Assembly: GCF_030582395.1 (NCBI RefSeq)
Contig: NZ_CP104381.1
Coordinates: 2,728,001-2,792,000 of the forward strand
DNA length: 64,000 nucleotides
Source: Ralstonia pickettii
GTDB taxonomy: Bacteria > Pseudomonadota > Gammaproteobacteria > Burkholderiales > Burkholderiaceae
Direction of reading: 5' to 3'
In this document: one piece after another, positions 42,803 to 53,651 of the stretch
How positions within the stretch are numbered: the stretch's first letter is position 1
Layout of the letters: every line of letters begins with the position of its first letter
Notes under the pieces: generated by a model
Told to the model about the DNA's origin: nothing
What the model saw: the letters and a program-made list of their open reading frames with translations, nothing else
The model's database searches: none
Made by a program: the position numbers and the translations under genes

Positions 42803-43303
42803 TCAGAGTACCGCGAGGATCGATTCGGCACTGCTGACGGAGAACTGTCCGGGTGCTTCGACCTGTAGCGCTGTTACCACACCATCCTTCACGACCATCG
42901 CATAACGCTGGGAACGCACGCCCATGCCGCGCTTGGAGAGATCCTGGTCGAGGCCGAGTTTGCTCGTGAACTCTGCGCTGCCGTCGCCGAGCATGCGGAT
43001 CTTGTCGTCGGTGCCCTGCGTGCGGGCCCAGGCGCCCATCACAAAGGCGTCGTTGACGGACACACACCAGATTTCGTCGACACCCTTGGCGCGCAGTGCG
43101 TCGTAGTTGGCGAGGTAGCCTGGCACATGCCGCGCGGAGCAGGTCGGCGTGAACGCACCGGGCAGCCCGAAGATGACGATCGTCTTGCGCTCGGCCAGAT
43201 GCTGGACGGAGAAAGCATTGGGGCCCAGCGCGCAGCCGTCCTTTTCCACTTCAAAGAACTCGTAGAGCGTTGCGTCGGGAAGCGGTTGACCGGGCTGGAT
43301 CAT
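42803..43303 (-). CDS. Peroxiredoxin, Prx5-like
   Basis: A 166-residue thiol peroxidase reducing H2O2 and alkyl hydroperoxides. The peroxidatic Cys55 lies in GLPGAFTPTCSARHVPGY, the Prx5 signature. Other cysteines are Cys24 and one at VDEIWCVSV, so the resolving cysteine is not obvious. A peroxiredoxin gene between ftsZ and lpxC is a conserved betaproteobacterial arrangement. It has no strong ribosome site; the intergenic hairpin upstream suggests it is transcribed separately from ftsZ. Confidence 0.93.
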   Translation of the reverse strand: MIQPGQPLPDATLYEFFEVEKDGCALGPNAFSVQHLAERKTIVIFGLPGAFTPTCSARHVPGYLANYDALRAKGVDEIWCVSVNDAFVMGAWARTQGTDDKIRMLGDGSAEFTSKLGLDQDLSKRGMGVRSQRYAMVVKDGVVTALQVEAPGQFSVSSAESILAVL

Positions 43304-43694
43304 GATCGTCAGGAGGCGGTTGCGTGGATATCGCGATCATAGAACCTGGCGAGCGAGCGCGCAGCCGGTTCTTAAAACGAGACCGCCCGCGTGAACGAAT
43401 CACGCGGGCGGTCTTGGGAGACAACACCATCAGGCCGCTTGGCTCGGAACGCACCGCGCGCGGCACAACGAACGGACACACCCGCCGGGCGGGGTGAACC
43501 CTTCCGGGGAGGCGGCCAGAGGCCAACCTGCCCGGCGGCAACGACTGTGTCCGGTTCGTCGAGCGCTGTCGACTGACGAGCGGCCGGCCATCACACAACG
43601 GCGATCACGGGAGGGGAGCCGTGAACCGCGCGCGGCGTGCGGTGCCCCAGGCAGTCGGACGTGCGCGAGCGCTATCGAACCTGCGCAGGCCCGA
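43304..43694 (-). other. Intergenic 3' region of ftsZ, GC-rich and repeat-rich, without a gene
   Basis: No coding region is supported in this 391-bp gap. It contains short inverted repeats (for example CACCCGC...GCGGGGTG around 43475-43495, and GTCGA...TCGAC near 43560) and ends on the prx side with the strong hairpin at 43381-43413. If transcription from ftsZ runs to that hairpin, the mRNA has a 280-nt structured 3' UTR. Confidence 0.5.
43381..43413 (-). terminator. Strong terminator downstream of ftsZ
   Basis: GACCGCCCGCGTGA (43381-43394) and TCACGCGGGCGGTC (43400-43413) form a perfect 14-bp stem with a 5-nt loop. In the ftsZ direction it is followed by TCGTTTT. This marks the end of the dcw transcript. 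Confidence 0.85.
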
Positions 43695-44894
43695 TCAGTC
43701 CGCCTGCTTGCGCAGGAATGCCGGAATGTCGTACGTGTCGACGCCCTTTTCTTGCAGTGCCGCCACGTGAGCCGACGCCGACTCACGCGAGCTGCGCCAC
43801 ACGGCCGGGGTGTCGAAGTTGCTGTAGTCCGGTGCAGCTGCCACCGAGTGACCGGCGCCACCGCCGAACGCCACCGGCTGGTTGTCGGTGCCGGTCTTCA
43901 GCAGCGTCATCGTCTGCGGCTGTTGTTGCTTGTTGCGAGCAGCGCGGCCCAGACCCGTGGCCACCACGGTCACACGCAGGGCGTCGCCCATGGCGTCGTC
44001 GTAGACCGTACCGAAGATGACGGTCGCATCTTCCGCGGCATAGCTGCGGATGGTGTTCATCACTTCCTTGGTCTCAGACAGCTTCAGCGAGCGGCTGGCC
44101 GTGATGTTGACCAGCACGCCACGCGCGCCCGACAGGTCGACGCCTTCCAGCAGCGGGCTGGCCACGGCTTGCTCAGCGGCCAGACGCGCACGGTCGACGC
44201 CGGACACGGTGGCCGTGCCCATCATCGCCTTGCCTTGCTCGCCCATGACCGTCTTCACGTCTTCGAAGTCGACGTTCACCAGGCCATCGACATTGATGAT
44301 TTCCGCAATGCCGGCAACCGCGTTGTGCAGCACGTCGTCAGCGCACTGGAAGCACTTGTCCATCTCGGCATCATCGCCCATGACTTCGAAGAGCTTTTCG
44401 TTCAGCACGACGATCAGCGAATCGACGTTCCCTTCCAGGTCGTTCGCGCCATGCTCACCCACCTTCGAGCGGCGTGCGCCTTCGAAGTCGAACGGCTTGG
44501 AGACCACGCCCACGGTCAGGATGCCCATTTCCTTGGCGACTTGTGCAACCACCGGTGCTGCGCCCGTGCCCGTACCGCCGCCCATGCCGGCGGTGATGAA
44601 GACCATGTGCGCGCCACGCAGTGCGTCGGCGATCTGCTCACGGGCTTCCTCTGCGCAGTGCTTGCCGACTTCCGGCTTGGCGCCAGCGCCCAGGCCCGTG
44701 CTGCCGAGCTGCAGCACGCGCGATGCGGTCGAGCGCTTGAGCGCCTGCGCATCGGTGTTCATGCAGATGAATTCCACGCCTTGCACGCCGCGGTTGATCA
44801 TGTGCTGCACGGCATTCCCACCCGCGCCGCCGACGCCGACCACCTTGATGATGGTGCCGTCCTGCATTTCCGTTTCAATCATGTCGAAGTCCAT
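43695..44894 (-). CDS. ftsZ: Cell division GTPase FtsZ
   Basis: Tubulin-like GTPase that polymerises into the Z-ring. The 399-residue protein has the tubulin signature GGGTGTGAAPVVAQ and FNSC-like T-loops (GVGGAGGNAVQHM), and the conserved C-terminal peptide YDIPAFLRKQ that binds FtsA and ZipA. Two ATGs are adjacent (44897 and 44894). The GGAGG ribosome site is 5 nt from the second and only 2 nt from the first, so 44894 was chosen. Last division gene of the dcw cluster, about 140 nt after ftsA. Confidence 0.98.
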   Translation of the reverse strand: MDFDMIETEMQDGTIIKVVGVGGAGGNAVQHMINRGVQGVEFICMNTDAQALKRSTASRVLQLGSTGLGAGAKPEVGKHCAEEAREQIADALRGAHMVFITAGMGGGTGTGAAPVVAQVAKEMGILTVGVVSKPFDFEGARRSKVGEHGANDLEGNVDSLIVVLNEKLFEVMGDDAEMDKCFQCADDVLHNAVAGIAEIINVDGLVNVDFEDVKTVMGEQGKAMMGTATVSGVDRARLAAEQAVASPLLEGVDLSGARGVLVNITASRSLKLSETKEVMNTIRSYAAEDATVIFGTVYDDAMGDALRVTVVATGLGRAARNKQQQPQTMTLLKTGTDNQPVAFGGGAGHSVAAAPDYSNFDTPAVWRSSRESASAHVAALQEKGVDTYDIPAFLRKQAD

Positions 44895-44989
44895 CATTGC
44901 CTCCAGAAGTGATCAGTCCCAGACGATGCAGCCTCCCCGCCGCAACTCCTGGTTCCTGAACAAAAAACATCAAAACAAGAAACTCAACT

Positions 44990-45008
44990 TGCTCCCCCCA
45001 AGGGAGCA
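44990..45008 (-). other. Stem-loop between ftsA and ftsZ
   Basis: TGCTCCC and GGGAGCA form a perfect 7-bp stem with a CCCAA loop. It lies about 95-115 nt upstream of the ftsZ ATG in a gap that also has A-rich single-stranded sequence on the plus strand. It could be an RNA processing or attenuation element uncoupling FtsZ from FtsA levels. Confidence 0.45.
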
Positions 45009-45035
45009 CATCTTCAACACCCGGCACATGCGTGC

Positions 45036-46268
45036 TCAAAAGTTGCCGATGAACCATTCCTTCATGCGCGTCCAGATCTGTTTGGCCGATCCGGACTGCA
45101 CCACGACCTTGCGGCCGCGCACGCGCTGCACGCGACCCTCCTGCAGCAGGCCCATCACCGTGGCGTAACGCGGGCTCTTCACCACTTCGTGCAGGTTGCC
45201 GCGGTACTCCGGTACGCCCACGCGCACCGGCTTCAAGAACATGTCTTCGCCCAGCTCGACCATGCCCGGCATCATTGCAGTACCGCCGGTGAGGACCACG
45301 CCGCTGGAGAGCAGTTCTTCGTAACCGGATTCGCGCACCACCTGATGCACCAGCGAGAAGAGTTCTTCCACGCGCGGCTCGATTACGGCGGCCAGCGCCT
45401 GACGGCTCAATGTGCGGGGGCCACGGTCGCCGACGCCCGGCACATCGATCATCTCGTCCGGATCGGCCAGCACCTGCTTGGCGATGCCGTACTGGATCTT
45501 GATGTCCTCGGCGTCCGGCGTCGGCGTGCGCAGGGCCATGGCGATGTCGTTGGTGATCTGGTCGCCGGCGATGGGGATCACGGCCGTGTGGCGGATCGCA
45601 CCTTCGCTGAAGATGGCGATGTCGGTCGTGCCGCTGCCGATGTCCACCAGCACCACGCCGAGTTCCTTTTCGTCTTCGGTCAGCACGGCCAGGCTTGATG
45701 CCAGCGGCTGCAGAATCAGGTCGTGCACTTCCAGCCCGCAACGCCGCACGCACTTGACGATGTTCTGTGCCGCGCTTACGGCGCCGGTCACGATATGCAC
45801 CTTCACCTCGAGCCGGATACCGCTCATGCCGATCGGCTCGCGCACGTCTTCCTGACCGTCGATGATGAATTCCTGCGTCAGGATGTGCAGGATTTGCTGA
45901 TCGGTCGGGATGTTGACGGCCTTGGCGGTCTCGATCACCCGCGCCACATCGGTGGAGGTGACCTCCTTGTCCTTGATCGCCACCATGCCGCTCGAATTGA
46001 AACTGCGGATGTGGCTGCCGGCAATGCCCGTGAAGACCTCGCCGATCTTGCAGTCGGCCATCAGCTCCGCTTCTTCGAGCGCCTTCTGGATCGACTGGAC
46101 GGTCGCCTCGATATTGACGACTACGCCCTTCTTGAGCCCCTTCGATTCGGTCTGGCCCATACCGATGACCTCGTAGGCGCCGTCAGGGCGTAGCTCGGCC
46201 ACCACCGCCACCACCTTGGAGGTGCCGATATCCAGCCCGACCAGAAGATCCTTGTATTCCTTGCTCAT
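45036..46268 (-). CDS. ftsA: Cell division protein FtsA
   Basis: Actin-like ATPase tethering FtsZ to the membrane. The 410-residue protein shows the phosphate-binding motifs VGLDIGTSKVVAVVAEL and VVLVDIGSGTTDIAIF, and VLTGGTAMMPGMVELGEDM. The C-terminal amphipathic helix (IWTRMKEWFIGNF) should bind the membrane. Its start overlaps the ftsQ stop by 4 nt, implying coupling. Confidence 0.98.
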   Translation of the reverse strand: MSKEYKDLLVGLDIGTSKVVAVVAELRPDGAYEVIGMGQTESKGLKKGVVVNIEATVQSIQKALEEAELMADCKIGEVFTGIAGSHIRSFNSSGMVAIKDKEVTSTDVARVIETAKAVNIPTDQQILHILTQEFIIDGQEDVREPIGMSGIRLEVKVHIVTGAVSAAQNIVKCVRRCGLEVHDLILQPLASSLAVLTEDEKELGVVLVDIGSGTTDIAIFSEGAIRHTAVIPIAGDQITNDIAMALRTPTPDAEDIKIQYGIAKQVLADPDEMIDVPGVGDRGPRTLSRQALAAVIEPRVEELFSLVHQVVRESGYEELLSSGVVLTGGTAMMPGMVELGEDMFLKPVRVGVPEYRGNLHEVVKSPRYATVMGLLQEGRVQRVRGRKVVVQSGSAKQIWTRMKEWFIGNF

Positions 46269-47176
46269 CGCGTTTTCTCTGTGCTTCGCGTTGCTTTGTT
46301 GTTGGCCGCCGGCTTACCCCCCAGCGTGGCTTTCGGCTTTGCAGCACCGCTGGTGCCGCTCGCGGTGCCGGGTAACTTGCCCCCCTTGGCCAGCACCGCA
46401 GCCTGCGCATCGGTCAGGAAGCGCACACCCGCCGCACGAACTGCAAATCCGTTGGGATACCGCAGATCGGCGTATTCGATCTGACCGCCCCAGCGCTTGG
46501 TCACCTCCGGCCACGCACGCACAAAGCGGCGGGCACGCGCGGCCAGCGCGGCGCGGTCATCGTCATTCAGTTCGCGGCCCAACTCGATGACCGTGCCGTT
46601 GGACAACCGCGCGCGCCAGGCGTAGCGGTCGGTGAGCGTCACGCTCAACGGCTCGACATTCATCGGCTTGAACCACTCGGTCATGGTCTCCAGCTTGTCG
46701 ACCACGTCCTGCTCAGTGCCCTCGGGGCCGGCCAGCGCCACCAAATCCGTGTCGTCCTCGGCTTCGGCCAGGTTGGCCACGAAGACTTCGCCATACGTGT
46801 TGACCAGCTTGCCGGACTCATTGCCGCCCCAGGTGCCGAGCGCTTCGTGCTCTTGCACTTCCACCAGCAGCCCGTTGGGCCACACGCGGCGCACGCTCGC
46901 GCGCCGCACCCACGGCACCGATTCGAACGCGGCGCGTGCATCGTCCAGATTCAGCGAGAAGAAATTGCCGCGCAGCTTGGGCAGCGCATTGGCGCGCAGA
47001 CTCGGCACATTCACGTGGCGCAACTCGCTGCCGGCCATCGGCATCACCCGCACCTGTTGCAGCTGGAACATCGGTCGCTGCATCAGCCAGACCGCCCCAA
47101 CGCCCAACGCGCCAAGCGCGAGCAGCGCATACAGCGCACTCGCGACGGCGTTGAGGAGACGGGTGTTGTGCCACAT
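46265..47176 (-). CDS. ftsQ: Cell division protein FtsQ
   Basis: Bitopic inner-membrane protein bridging FtsA/FtsZ-side components to FtsL, FtsB and septal synthases. The 303-residue protein has one membrane segment near the N-terminus (LLNAVASALYALLALGALGVGAVWL), a POTRA domain starting about residue 43 (FQLQQVRVMPMAG), and a beta-rich periplasmic domain. A basic, Ala/Gly-rich tail follows about residue 265. The ATG at 47176 (MWHNTRLLN) was chosen; upstream in-frame sequence is out of family and overlaps ddlB. Confidence 0.93.
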   Translation of the reverse strand: MWHNTRLLNAVASALYALLALGALGVGAVWLMQRPMFQLQQVRVMPMAGSELRHVNVPSLRANALPKLRGNFFSLNLDDARAAFESVPWVRRASVRRVWPNGLLVEVQEHEALGTWGGNESGKLVNTYGEVFVANLAEAEDDTDLVALAGPEGTEQDVVDKLETMTEWFKPMNVEPLSVTLTDRYAWRARLSNGTVIELGRELNDDDRAALAARARRFVRAWPEVTKRWGGQIEYADLRYPNGFAVRAAGVRFLTDAQAAVLAKGGKLPGTASGTSGAAKPKATLGGKPAANNKATRSTEKTR

Positions 47177-47213
47177 AACGTTGGGTTGTCCGGTTTCGCT
47201 GACGTTGCGTCGA

Positions 47214-48209
47214 TTATTCGGGTTTCCAATCGGTGCTCGCGTGCAGCTCCAGCGACGCGCTCGCCGCCAGTTGCAACACGAAATCTTCATAACTGATGCC
47301 GGCGGCGCGCGCGCCCATCGGCACCAGCGAATGGCCGGTCATGCCCGGCGACGTGTTCATCTCCAACAGGAACGGCGCGTTGTCGGACTTGCGCAGCATG
47401 ATGTCGGCACGACCCCAGCCGCGGCAGCCCAGCCCGCGATACGCCTGCACCACCAGCGCCTGCACGCGCGCGGCCACGTCGACGGCAATCGGTGCCGGGC
47501 ATTCGTAGCGCGTGTCGTCGGTGAAGTACTTGTTCTGGTAGTCGTAGTTGGCCTGCGGCGCGACGATGCGGATGAGCGGCAGCGCGGTTGCGCTTTCGCC
47601 TTCGCCGATGATCGGGCAGGTCAGCTCGTCGCCTTCGATGAACTGCTCGGCCATCACATCGCGGTCCAGGCGCGCGGCCTTTTCGTAGGCGGCGGGCAGC
47701 TCGCCAACACTCGTGACCTTGGTCAGACCGATCGACGAACCTTCACGCGCGGGCTTGACGATCAGCGGCAGGCCCAGGCGGTCGGCCACGGCTTGCCAGT
47801 CGGCGCCGGCATGCAACATCACGAAATCGGGCGTGGGCAGGCCGTGGGTCTGCCATTGGCGCTTGGTGGCTTCCTTGTCCATCGCCAGCGCAGATGCGAG
47901 TACGCCGCTGCCGGTGTACGGAATGCCGAATTGCTCCAGTAGGCCCTGGATCGTGCCGTCTTCGCCAAAGCGGCCGTGCAAAGAGATCACCACGCGGTCG
48001 AACCCTTGCTTGGCTAGATCGGCCACGGGCTGCAGCCCCGGGTCGAACGGGTGCGCATCGACGCCGCGCGCGCGCAGCGCAGCCAACACGCCGTTGCCGG
48101 ACATCAGCGAGATTTCGCGCTCGGCCGAACGACCGCCCATGAGCACGCCCACCTTGCCGAGGGACTTCGGATCGATCGTCGGATTGGGAACAAACGGACC
48201 GGTCGTCAT
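47214..48209 (-). CDS. ddlB: D-alanine--D-alanine ligase
   Basis: ATP-grasp enzyme that makes D-Ala-D-Ala for the peptidoglycan stem peptide. The 331-residue protein has [21 protein letters not shown] at the N-terminus, [20 protein letters not shown], and the ATP-grasp parts [18 protein letters not shown] and [18 protein letters not shown]. Its start overlaps the end of murC by 4 nt. Confidence 0.97.
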   Translation of the reverse strand: MTTGPFVPNPTIDPKSLGKVGVLMGGRSAEREISLMSGNGVLAALRARGVDAHPFDPGLQPVADLAKQGFDRVVISLHGRFGEDGTIQGLLEQFGIPYTGSGVLASALAMDKEATKRQWQTHGLPTPDFVMLHAGADWQAVADRLGLPLIVKPAREGSSIGLTKVTSVGELPAAYEKAARLDRDVMAEQFIEGDELTCPIIGEGESATALPLIRIVAPQANYDYQNKYFTDDTRYECPAPIAVDVAARVQALVVQAYRGLGCRGWGRADIMLRKSDNAPFLLEMNTSPGMTGHSLVPMGARAAGISYEDFVLQLAASASLELHASTDWKPE

Positions 48210-49657
48210 GCTGCGGCACCTCCGTTCAGATCCACGACATTGCCGGTGCGCGCCTGGGCCTGCAACGCAACAACTTGACCGGGCACCTGCCCGATCGATC
48301 CGGCGCCCATGGTGATCACCACGTCGCCGTCCTGCGCCGCATCGATGATCGCTTGCGGCATGTCTTCAATCTGTTCCACGAAGACCGGCTCGATCTTGTT
48401 GGCCACACGGAGCGCACGCGTCAGGGCGCGGCCGTCGGCGGCGACGATGGGCGGCTCGCCAGCGGCATACACCTCGGCCAGCAACAGCGCATCGACGGTC
48501 CCGAGCACCTTGATGAAATCTTCGAAGCAATCGCGCGTGCGGGTAAAACGGTGCGGCTGGAACGACAGCACGAGGCGGCGGCCGGGAAACGCACCGCGCG
48601 CCGCAGCCAGCGTGGCCGCCATCTCGACCGGGTGATGGCCGTAGTCGTCGATCAGCGTGAAGCGACCCTTACCGTCAGCGGTCGGCACTTCGCCGTAGCG
48701 CTGGAAGCGGCGGCCCACGCCGTTGAACTCGGCCAGCGCCTTGACGATGGCTTCGTCCGGCACTTCCAGTTCGGTGGCGATGGCGATGGCGGCCAGCGCG
48801 TTCTGCACGTTGTGCAGGCCCGGCAGGTTGAGCGTGATCGACAGCGGCGGCTCGGCATGGCCGTTGAGCTGGCGGATCACGGTGAATTCCATGCGGCCAT
48901 CGACGGCGCGCGCATTGACGGCACGCACCTGCGCGTCTTCGGCAAACCCGTAGCGCACGACCGGCTTGGAGACGAACGGCAGGATTTCGCGCACGTTCGG
49001 GTCGTCCACGCACAGCACGGCGATGCCGTAGAACGGCAGCCGTTGCGTGAATTCGATGAACGCCTGCTTCAGGCGCGCGAAGTCGTGCCCGTAGGTGTCC
49101 ATGTGATCGGCATCGATATTGGTGATGACTTCGATCACGGGGAACAGGTTGAGGAACGACGCATCGGATTCGTCGGCCTCGGCGACGATGAAATCACCCG
49201 TGCCCAGGCGCGCGTTGGCGCCCGCGGAATTGAGGCGACCCCCGATCACGAACGTCGGGTCCAGGCCGCCCTCGGCCAGCACGGAGGCGACCAGACTGGT
49301 GGTCGTCGTCTTGCCGTGCGTACCGGCAATCGCAATGCCCTGCTTCAGGCGCATCAGCTCGGCCAGCATCACTGCACGCGGCACGATGGGGATGCGCTTG
49401 GCGCGGGCGGCCAGCACTTCCGGGTTGTCGCCGCGCACGGCGGTGGAGACGACCACGGCATTGGCGCCGATCACATGTTCCGGCGCGTGGCCCTGCATGA
49501 TCGTCGCGCCCAGCGTTGCCAGACGCTGCGTGGTCGCGCTGCTGCCCAGATCCGAGCCCGTCACGCGGTAGCCCAGATTCAGCAGCACCTCCGCGATGCC
49601 GCTCATGCCCGCGCCGCCGATGCCTACAAAATGGATGTTCTTGACGATGTGCTTCAT
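48206..49657 (-). CDS. murC: UDP-N-acetylmuramate--L-alanine ligase
   Basis: Adds L-Ala to UDP-MurNAc, the first stem-peptide ligase. The 483-residue protein has the N-terminal Rossmann part ([21 protein letters not shown]), ATP-binding [20 protein letters not shown], and the C-terminal [19 protein letters not shown] and [19 protein letters not shown] at 49657. Confidence 0.98.
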   Translation of the reverse strand: MKHIVKNIHFVGIGGAGMSGIAEVLLNLGYRVTGSDLGSSATTQRLATLGATIMQGHAPEHVIGANAVVVSTAVRGDNPEVLAARAKRIPIVPRAVMLAELMRLKQGIAIAGTHGKTTTTSLVASVLAEGGLDPTFVIGGRLNSAGANARLGTGDFIVAEADESDASFLNLFPVIEVITNIDADHMDTYGHDFARLKQAFIEFTQRLPFYGIAVLCVDDPNVREILPFVSKPVVRYGFAEDAQVRAVNARAVDGRMEFTVIRQLNGHAEPPLSITLNLPGLHNVQNALAAIAIATELEVPDEAIVKALAEFNGVGRRFQRYGEVPTADGKGRFTLIDDYGHHPVEMAATLAAARGAFPGRRLVLSFQPHRFTRTRDCFEDFIKVLGTVDALLLAEVYAAGEPPIVAADGRALTRALRVANKIEPVFVEQIEDMPQAIIDAAQDGDVVITMGAGSIGQVPGQVVALQAQARTGNVVDLNGGAAA

Positions 49658-49670
49658 ATCGATTCGTTCC

Positions 49671-50771
49671 CTATGCCCGTGCCACCGCTACACACACGTC
49701 GGCGACACGCTCGGCCGCTTCGGGCCGTGCCTGCTCACGTGCTTTAGCCGCCATATCGGCCAATTGCGCACGCGTCAGGGACGCGAGTGTATCTGCCAGC
49801 GATGCCGGACTCAGTTCCTGCTGCGGCACCAACAGCGCCGCACCGCGTTCGGAGAGGAAGCGCGCATTGGTGGTCTGGTGATCGTCCACGGCATGCGGGA
49901 ACGGCACGAACAGCGCCGCGACACCCGCCGCGGCCACTTCTGAGACGGTCATGGCGCCAGCGCGGCAGATGACGAGATCGGCGTGCGCATACGCAGCTGC
50001 CATATCGTCGATAAAGGGCACGGGCTGCGCGTGCGTATCGTCAATACCGGCAGCGGCATAGTTGGCGCGCAGCGTGTCGATCTGCTTGGCGCCCGCCTGA
50101 TGGATGACGATGGGACGCGTATCGGCCGGCAGCAACGCCAGCGCCTTGGGCACCACGTCGTTGAGCGCTGCTGCGCCCAGGCTGCCGCCCACGACAAGCA
50201 CGCGCAGCGGGCCGGTTCGCTCGGCGTAGCGCGTTTGCGGCGAAGCCAGCGTGGCGAGGTCGGCGCGGATCGGATTGCCCACCCACTCAGCACCGGCCAG
50301 CGCATTCGGAAATGCGCACAGCACGCGATCGGCCACGCGCGCGAGCACGCGGTTGGCGAGCCCTGCAATCGAATTCTGTTCGTGCAGCACCAGCGGGCGA
50401 CCCAGCAGCACGCTCATCATGCCGCCCGGGAAGGTGATATAGCCGCCCATGCCCAGCACCACGTTCGGGCGCACACGGCGCACCACACCGAGGCTCTGCC
50501 AGAAGGCACGCAGCAGGTTGAGCGGCAGCAGAAACTTGGTGACGAGGCCCTTACCGCGCAGACCACCGAACTGCACCGACTCGAGCGGAAAACCGTGCTT
50601 GGGCACAAGCTGGCCTTCCATGCCGTTCGCATTGCCGAGCCACACCACCTTCCAGCCACGCGCGGCCAACAGCTTGGCCACCGACAGCGCGGGGAAGATG
50701 TGACCGCCCGTACCGCCGGCCATGACGAGGAGCGTGCGCGGCGCCAGACCGGCCGAATTGCCCGCCGTCAT
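49671..50771 (-). CDS. murG: UDP-GlcNAc:lipid I N-acetylglucosaminyltransferase
   Basis: Membrane-associated GT28 glycosyltransferase that makes lipid II. The 366-residue protein has [19 protein letters not shown], the middle [20 protein letters not shown] and the C-terminal [20 protein letters not shown]. Its start overlaps the end of ftsW by 4 nt; murC follows after 13 nt. Confidence 0.97.
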   Translation of the reverse strand: MTAGNSAGLAPRTLLVMAGGTGGHIFPALSVAKLLAARGWKVVWLGNANGMEGQLVPKHGFPLESVQFGGLRGKGLVTKFLLPLNLLRAFWQSLGVVRRVRPNVVLGMGGYITFPGGMMSVLLGRPLVLHEQNSIAGLANRVLARVADRVLCAFPNALAGAEWVGNPIRADLATLASPQTRYAERTGPLRVLVVGGSLGAAALNDVVPKALALLPADTRPIVIHQAGAKQIDTLRANYAAAGIDDTHAQPVPFIDDMAAAYAHADLVICRAGAMTVSEVAAAGVAALFVPFPHAVDDHQTTNARFLSERGAALLVPQQELSPASLADTLASLTRAQLADMAAKAREQARPEAAERVADVCVAVARA

Positions 50772-52009
50772 ACCTTGCCCCCACGCATCAGCACGCGGTT
50801 TTCATAGTCGATACGCAGCAGCACCGCGATCGCCACGCAGTTCATCAGGATGCCGGAGCCGCCGTAGCTGACTAGCGGCAGCGTCAGGCCCTTGGTCGGC
50901 AGCAGGCCCAGGTTCACGCCCATGTTGATGAAGGCCTGCCAGCCGATCCAGATTCCCAGTCCCTTGGCAACGAGGCCGGCGAACGTACGGTCGAGCTGCA
51001 GCGCAGTGCGGCCGATCTCGAATGCGCGGCGCACCATCCAGTAGAACAGCAGGATCACGATCAGCACGCCGACGAAGCCCAGCTCTTCGCCGATCACCGC
51101 CAGGATGAAGTCGGTATGCGCCTCGGGCAGGTAGTGCAGCTTTTCGATGCTGCCGCCCAGGCCAACGCCGGTCCACTCGCCACGGCCGAAAGCGATCAGC
51201 GAGTGCGTGAGCTGGTATGCCTTCCCCTGTGCGTATTCCTCTTGCCACGGGTTCAGGTAGGCGAAGATCCGCTCTCGCCGCCAGGGCGACGCCACGATCA
51301 GCAGCGAGAAGGTTGAAACCGCGGTAAGCACGAGGCCGCCGAACAGCTTGCCGTTCACGCCGCCCAGGAACAGGATGCCCATGGCCACGGCCGCGATCAC
51401 CAGGAACGCGCCCATATCCGGCTCCAACAGCAGGAGTGAGCCGACAAACGCCACGGCCACGCCCATGGGCAGGAAGCCCTTGCGCACGCTCTGCATCCAG
51501 TCCTGCTTGCGCACGGTGTAGTTGGCGGCGTACAGCACCACCGCCAGCTTCATCAGCTCGGACGGCTGGAAATTCATGACGCCCAGCGGCAGCCAGCGGC
51601 GCGCGCCATTCACGCCCTTGCCGAGGTGCGGCACGAGCACAATCACCAGCAGGACCAGCGCAATGATGAAGAGCTTCGGTGCGTATTTGTCCCAGAACTT
51701 GACCGGAATCTGGAATGCGACGATCGCACCGATCAGCCCGATGACCAGCGAGAAGATATGTCGGATCAGGAAATGCCCGTTGCTGTAGTTGGCGTACTTG
51801 GGCGAATCCGGCAACGCGATCGACGCCGAATACACCATCACCAACCCGAGGCCAAGCAGCACGATCGCCACCCACAACAGCGGCTGGTCGTACTCCATCA
51901 TCTTGGAGCGCGTGGGCTTGACGCCTGAAACCGCATCACGCAGCCCGCCCCACGCATTGCCGATGGTCGCGCCGATGAAGCCGCTGCGCTTGATCTGGGT
52001 GTCGCTCAT
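50768..52009 (-). CDS. ftsW: Septal SEDS-family peptidoglycan glycosyltransferase FtsW
   Basis: Polytopic SEDS protein acting with FtsI to polymerise septal glycan. The 413-residue protein has about ten membrane segments beginning after a ~45-residue cytoplasmic N-terminus. Landmarks include [40 protein letters not shown] and [19 protein letters not shown]. Its start overlaps the end of murD by 4 nt. Confidence 0.97.
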   Translation of the reverse strand: MSDTQIKRSGFIGATIGNAWGGLRDAVSGVKPTRSKMMEYDQPLLWVAIVLLGLGLVMVYSASIALPDSPKYANYSNGHFLIRHIFSLVIGLIGAIVAFQIPVKFWDKYAPKLFIIALVLLVIVLVPHLGKGVNGARRWLPLGVMNFQPSELMKLAVVLYAANYTVRKQDWMQSVRKGFLPMGVAVAFVGSLLLLEPDMGAFLVIAAVAMGILFLGGVNGKLFGGLVLTAVSTFSLLIVASPWRRERIFAYLNPWQEEYAQGKAYQLTHSLIAFGRGEWTGVGLGGSIEKLHYLPEAHTDFILAVIGEELGFVGVLIVILLFYWMVRRAFEIGRTALQLDRTFAGLVAKGLGIWIGWQAFINMGVNLGLLPTKGLTLPLVSYGGSGILMNCVAIAVLLRIDYENRVLMRGGKV

Positions 52010-53643
52010 AGGAGGACTCCTCGGTCTGCCGCCAACGCCACCACGGCCTCGTGGAACACCTGCGCGCGGTGTTCGTAGTTGCGGAACATGTCGAAGCTTG
52101 CGCAGGCCGGCGACAGCAGCACAGCATCGCCCGGTTGCGCCTGCGCGGCAGCTTGCGGCACGGCGGCTTCCAGCGTCGGCGCATCGATCAGCGCGACACC
52201 GGTATTGGCCAGCGCCTCACGAATCAGCGGCGCGTCGCGGCCGATGAGGACCACGGCGCGCGCGTACTGCGCGACCGGCTCGGCCAGCGGCGAAAAGTCC
52301 TGACCCTTGCCATCGCCACCGGCAATCAGCACAACGTGCTTGGACAACCCCGAGAGCGCAGCCACCGTCGCGCCGACGTTGGTGCCCTTGCTGTCATCGA
52401 AGAATTCGATGTCGTCAAACGCGGCGATCAGCTCGACGCGATGCGGCTCGCCGGCGTAGTCGCGCAGGCCGTGCAGCAGCGCGCTCACGGGCAGGCCGAT
52501 CGCACGGCACAGCGCCAGGGCAGCCATCGCGTTGGTCGCGTTGTGCAAGCCACGGATGCGCAGTGCGTCGGCAGGCATCAGGCGCTTCAGGCGCACCGGC
52601 ACCGGGGCGGCGGCCGCGTTGTCGCCCTTCTTGCGGCGCGTGGGCTTCGGCAGATCTTCTTCATCGGCTTCGGCCAAGACGATCCACGGCATGCCGCCAT
52701 CGCGCAGCAGCCCGAGCGCATCGGGCGTGCCCGGCTCATCGATGCCGAAGGTGATATCGCCGCCGTTCTTGCTCGCGAATGCCATCACGGCCGCGTCCTG
52801 ACGATTCAGCACGCGCACGGTGTTGGCACCGAAGATGCGGCCCTTCGCTGCAGCGTAGGCCTCCATGGTGCCGTGCCAGTCGAGGTGGTCCTGCGTGATG
52901 TTCAGTACGGTGGCCGCATCGGCATCCAGCGTGTGCGTGGTTTCGAGCTGGAAGCTGGAAAGCTCGAGCACCCACACGTCAGGGAGCGTGCCTGCGTCGA
53001 CGCATTCGCTGAGCTTGTCCAGCGCCGACGGGCTGATGTTGCCGGCCACGCCGACCGTCTTGCCGGCGCGCTGGACCAGGGCGCCCGTGAGCGCCGTGGT
53101 GGTGGTCTTCCCGTTCGTCCCCGTGATGGCGAGCACGCGCGGCGCATAGCCTTGCGCGGCCTTGAGGCCGGCCAGCGCGCGGGCAAACAATTCGATCTCG
53201 CCCCACACCGGCACGCTTTGCGCATTGGCTGCGTTCAGCAGCGCCGCAACGTTGCCATCCAGCGGCGACAGGCCCGGGCTGATCGCGATCAGCGTCACAC
53301 CGTCCAGCAGCGACACGGCAAACGGGCCGCTCACGAATTCTGCGTCCGGCACATGGGCGCGCAGCGCCGGCAGGTTGGCCGGTGCCTCGCGCGTGTCGGC
53401 CACGCGCACGCGCGCGCCATGACGGGCACACCAGCGTGCCATGGCGAGGCCGGATTCGCCGAGGCCGAGCACCAGCACCACCGGCGCTTCGAACTCGCCG
53501 AACATGCGCGGCGCCTGTGCGGTTTCAGCGGCGGGCATCGGCTCGGCTGAATCGAGCGTTGCGACAACGGCGTCCACGGCAGCTTCCGGCTGCGTGGCTG
53601 CCAACTCGTCGTCCGGGGCGATGGATTCGGTCACGTCGATCAT
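52006..53643 (-). CDS. murD: UDP-N-acetylmuramoylalanine--D-glutamate ligase
   Basis: Adds D-Glu to UDP-MurNAc-L-Ala. At 545 residues it is about 100 longer than the E. coli enzyme (438): an acidic/Ala-rich N-terminal extension (~50 residues) precedes [19 protein letters not shown], and a basic insertion ([20 protein letters not shown]) lies in the central domain. ATP-binding [18 protein letters not shown] and the C-terminal [20 protein letters not shown] are intact. The ATG at 53643 was chosen; a GTG at 53655 overlapping the mraY stop is an alternative. Confidence 0.95.
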   Translation of the reverse strand: MIDVTESIAPDDELAATQPEAAVDAVVATLDSAEPMPAAETAQAPRMFGEFEAPVVLVLGLGESGLAMARWCARHGARVRVADTREAPANLPALRAHVPDAEFVSGPFAVSLLDGVTLIAISPGLSPLDGNVAALLNAANAQSVPVWGEIELFARALAGLKAAQGYAPRVLAITGTNGKTTTTALTGALVQRAGKTVGVAGNISPSALDKLSECVDAGTLPDVWVLELSSFQLETTHTLDADAATVLNITQDHLDWHGTMEAYAAAKGRIFGANTVRVLNRQDAAVMAFASKNGGDITFGIDEPGTPDALGLLRDGGMPWIVLAEADEEDLPKPTRRKKGDNAAAAPVPVRLKRLMPADALRIRGLHNATNAMAALALCRAIGLPVSALLHGLRDYAGEPHRVELIAAFDDIEFFDDSKGTNVGATVAALSGLSKHVVLIAGGDGKGQDFSPLAEPVAQYARAVVLIGRDAPLIREALANTGVALIDAPTLEAAVPQAAAQAQPGDAVLLSPACASFDMFRNYEHRAQVFHEAVVALAADRGVLL

Positions 53644-53651
53644 GTCCGTGC

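Noticed and set aside
43430..43861. A minus-strand frame overlapping the 3' end of ftsZ
   Set aside because: Out of frame with ftsZ, Arg/Ser/Ala-rich and with no ribosome site or domain; better explained as a shadow.
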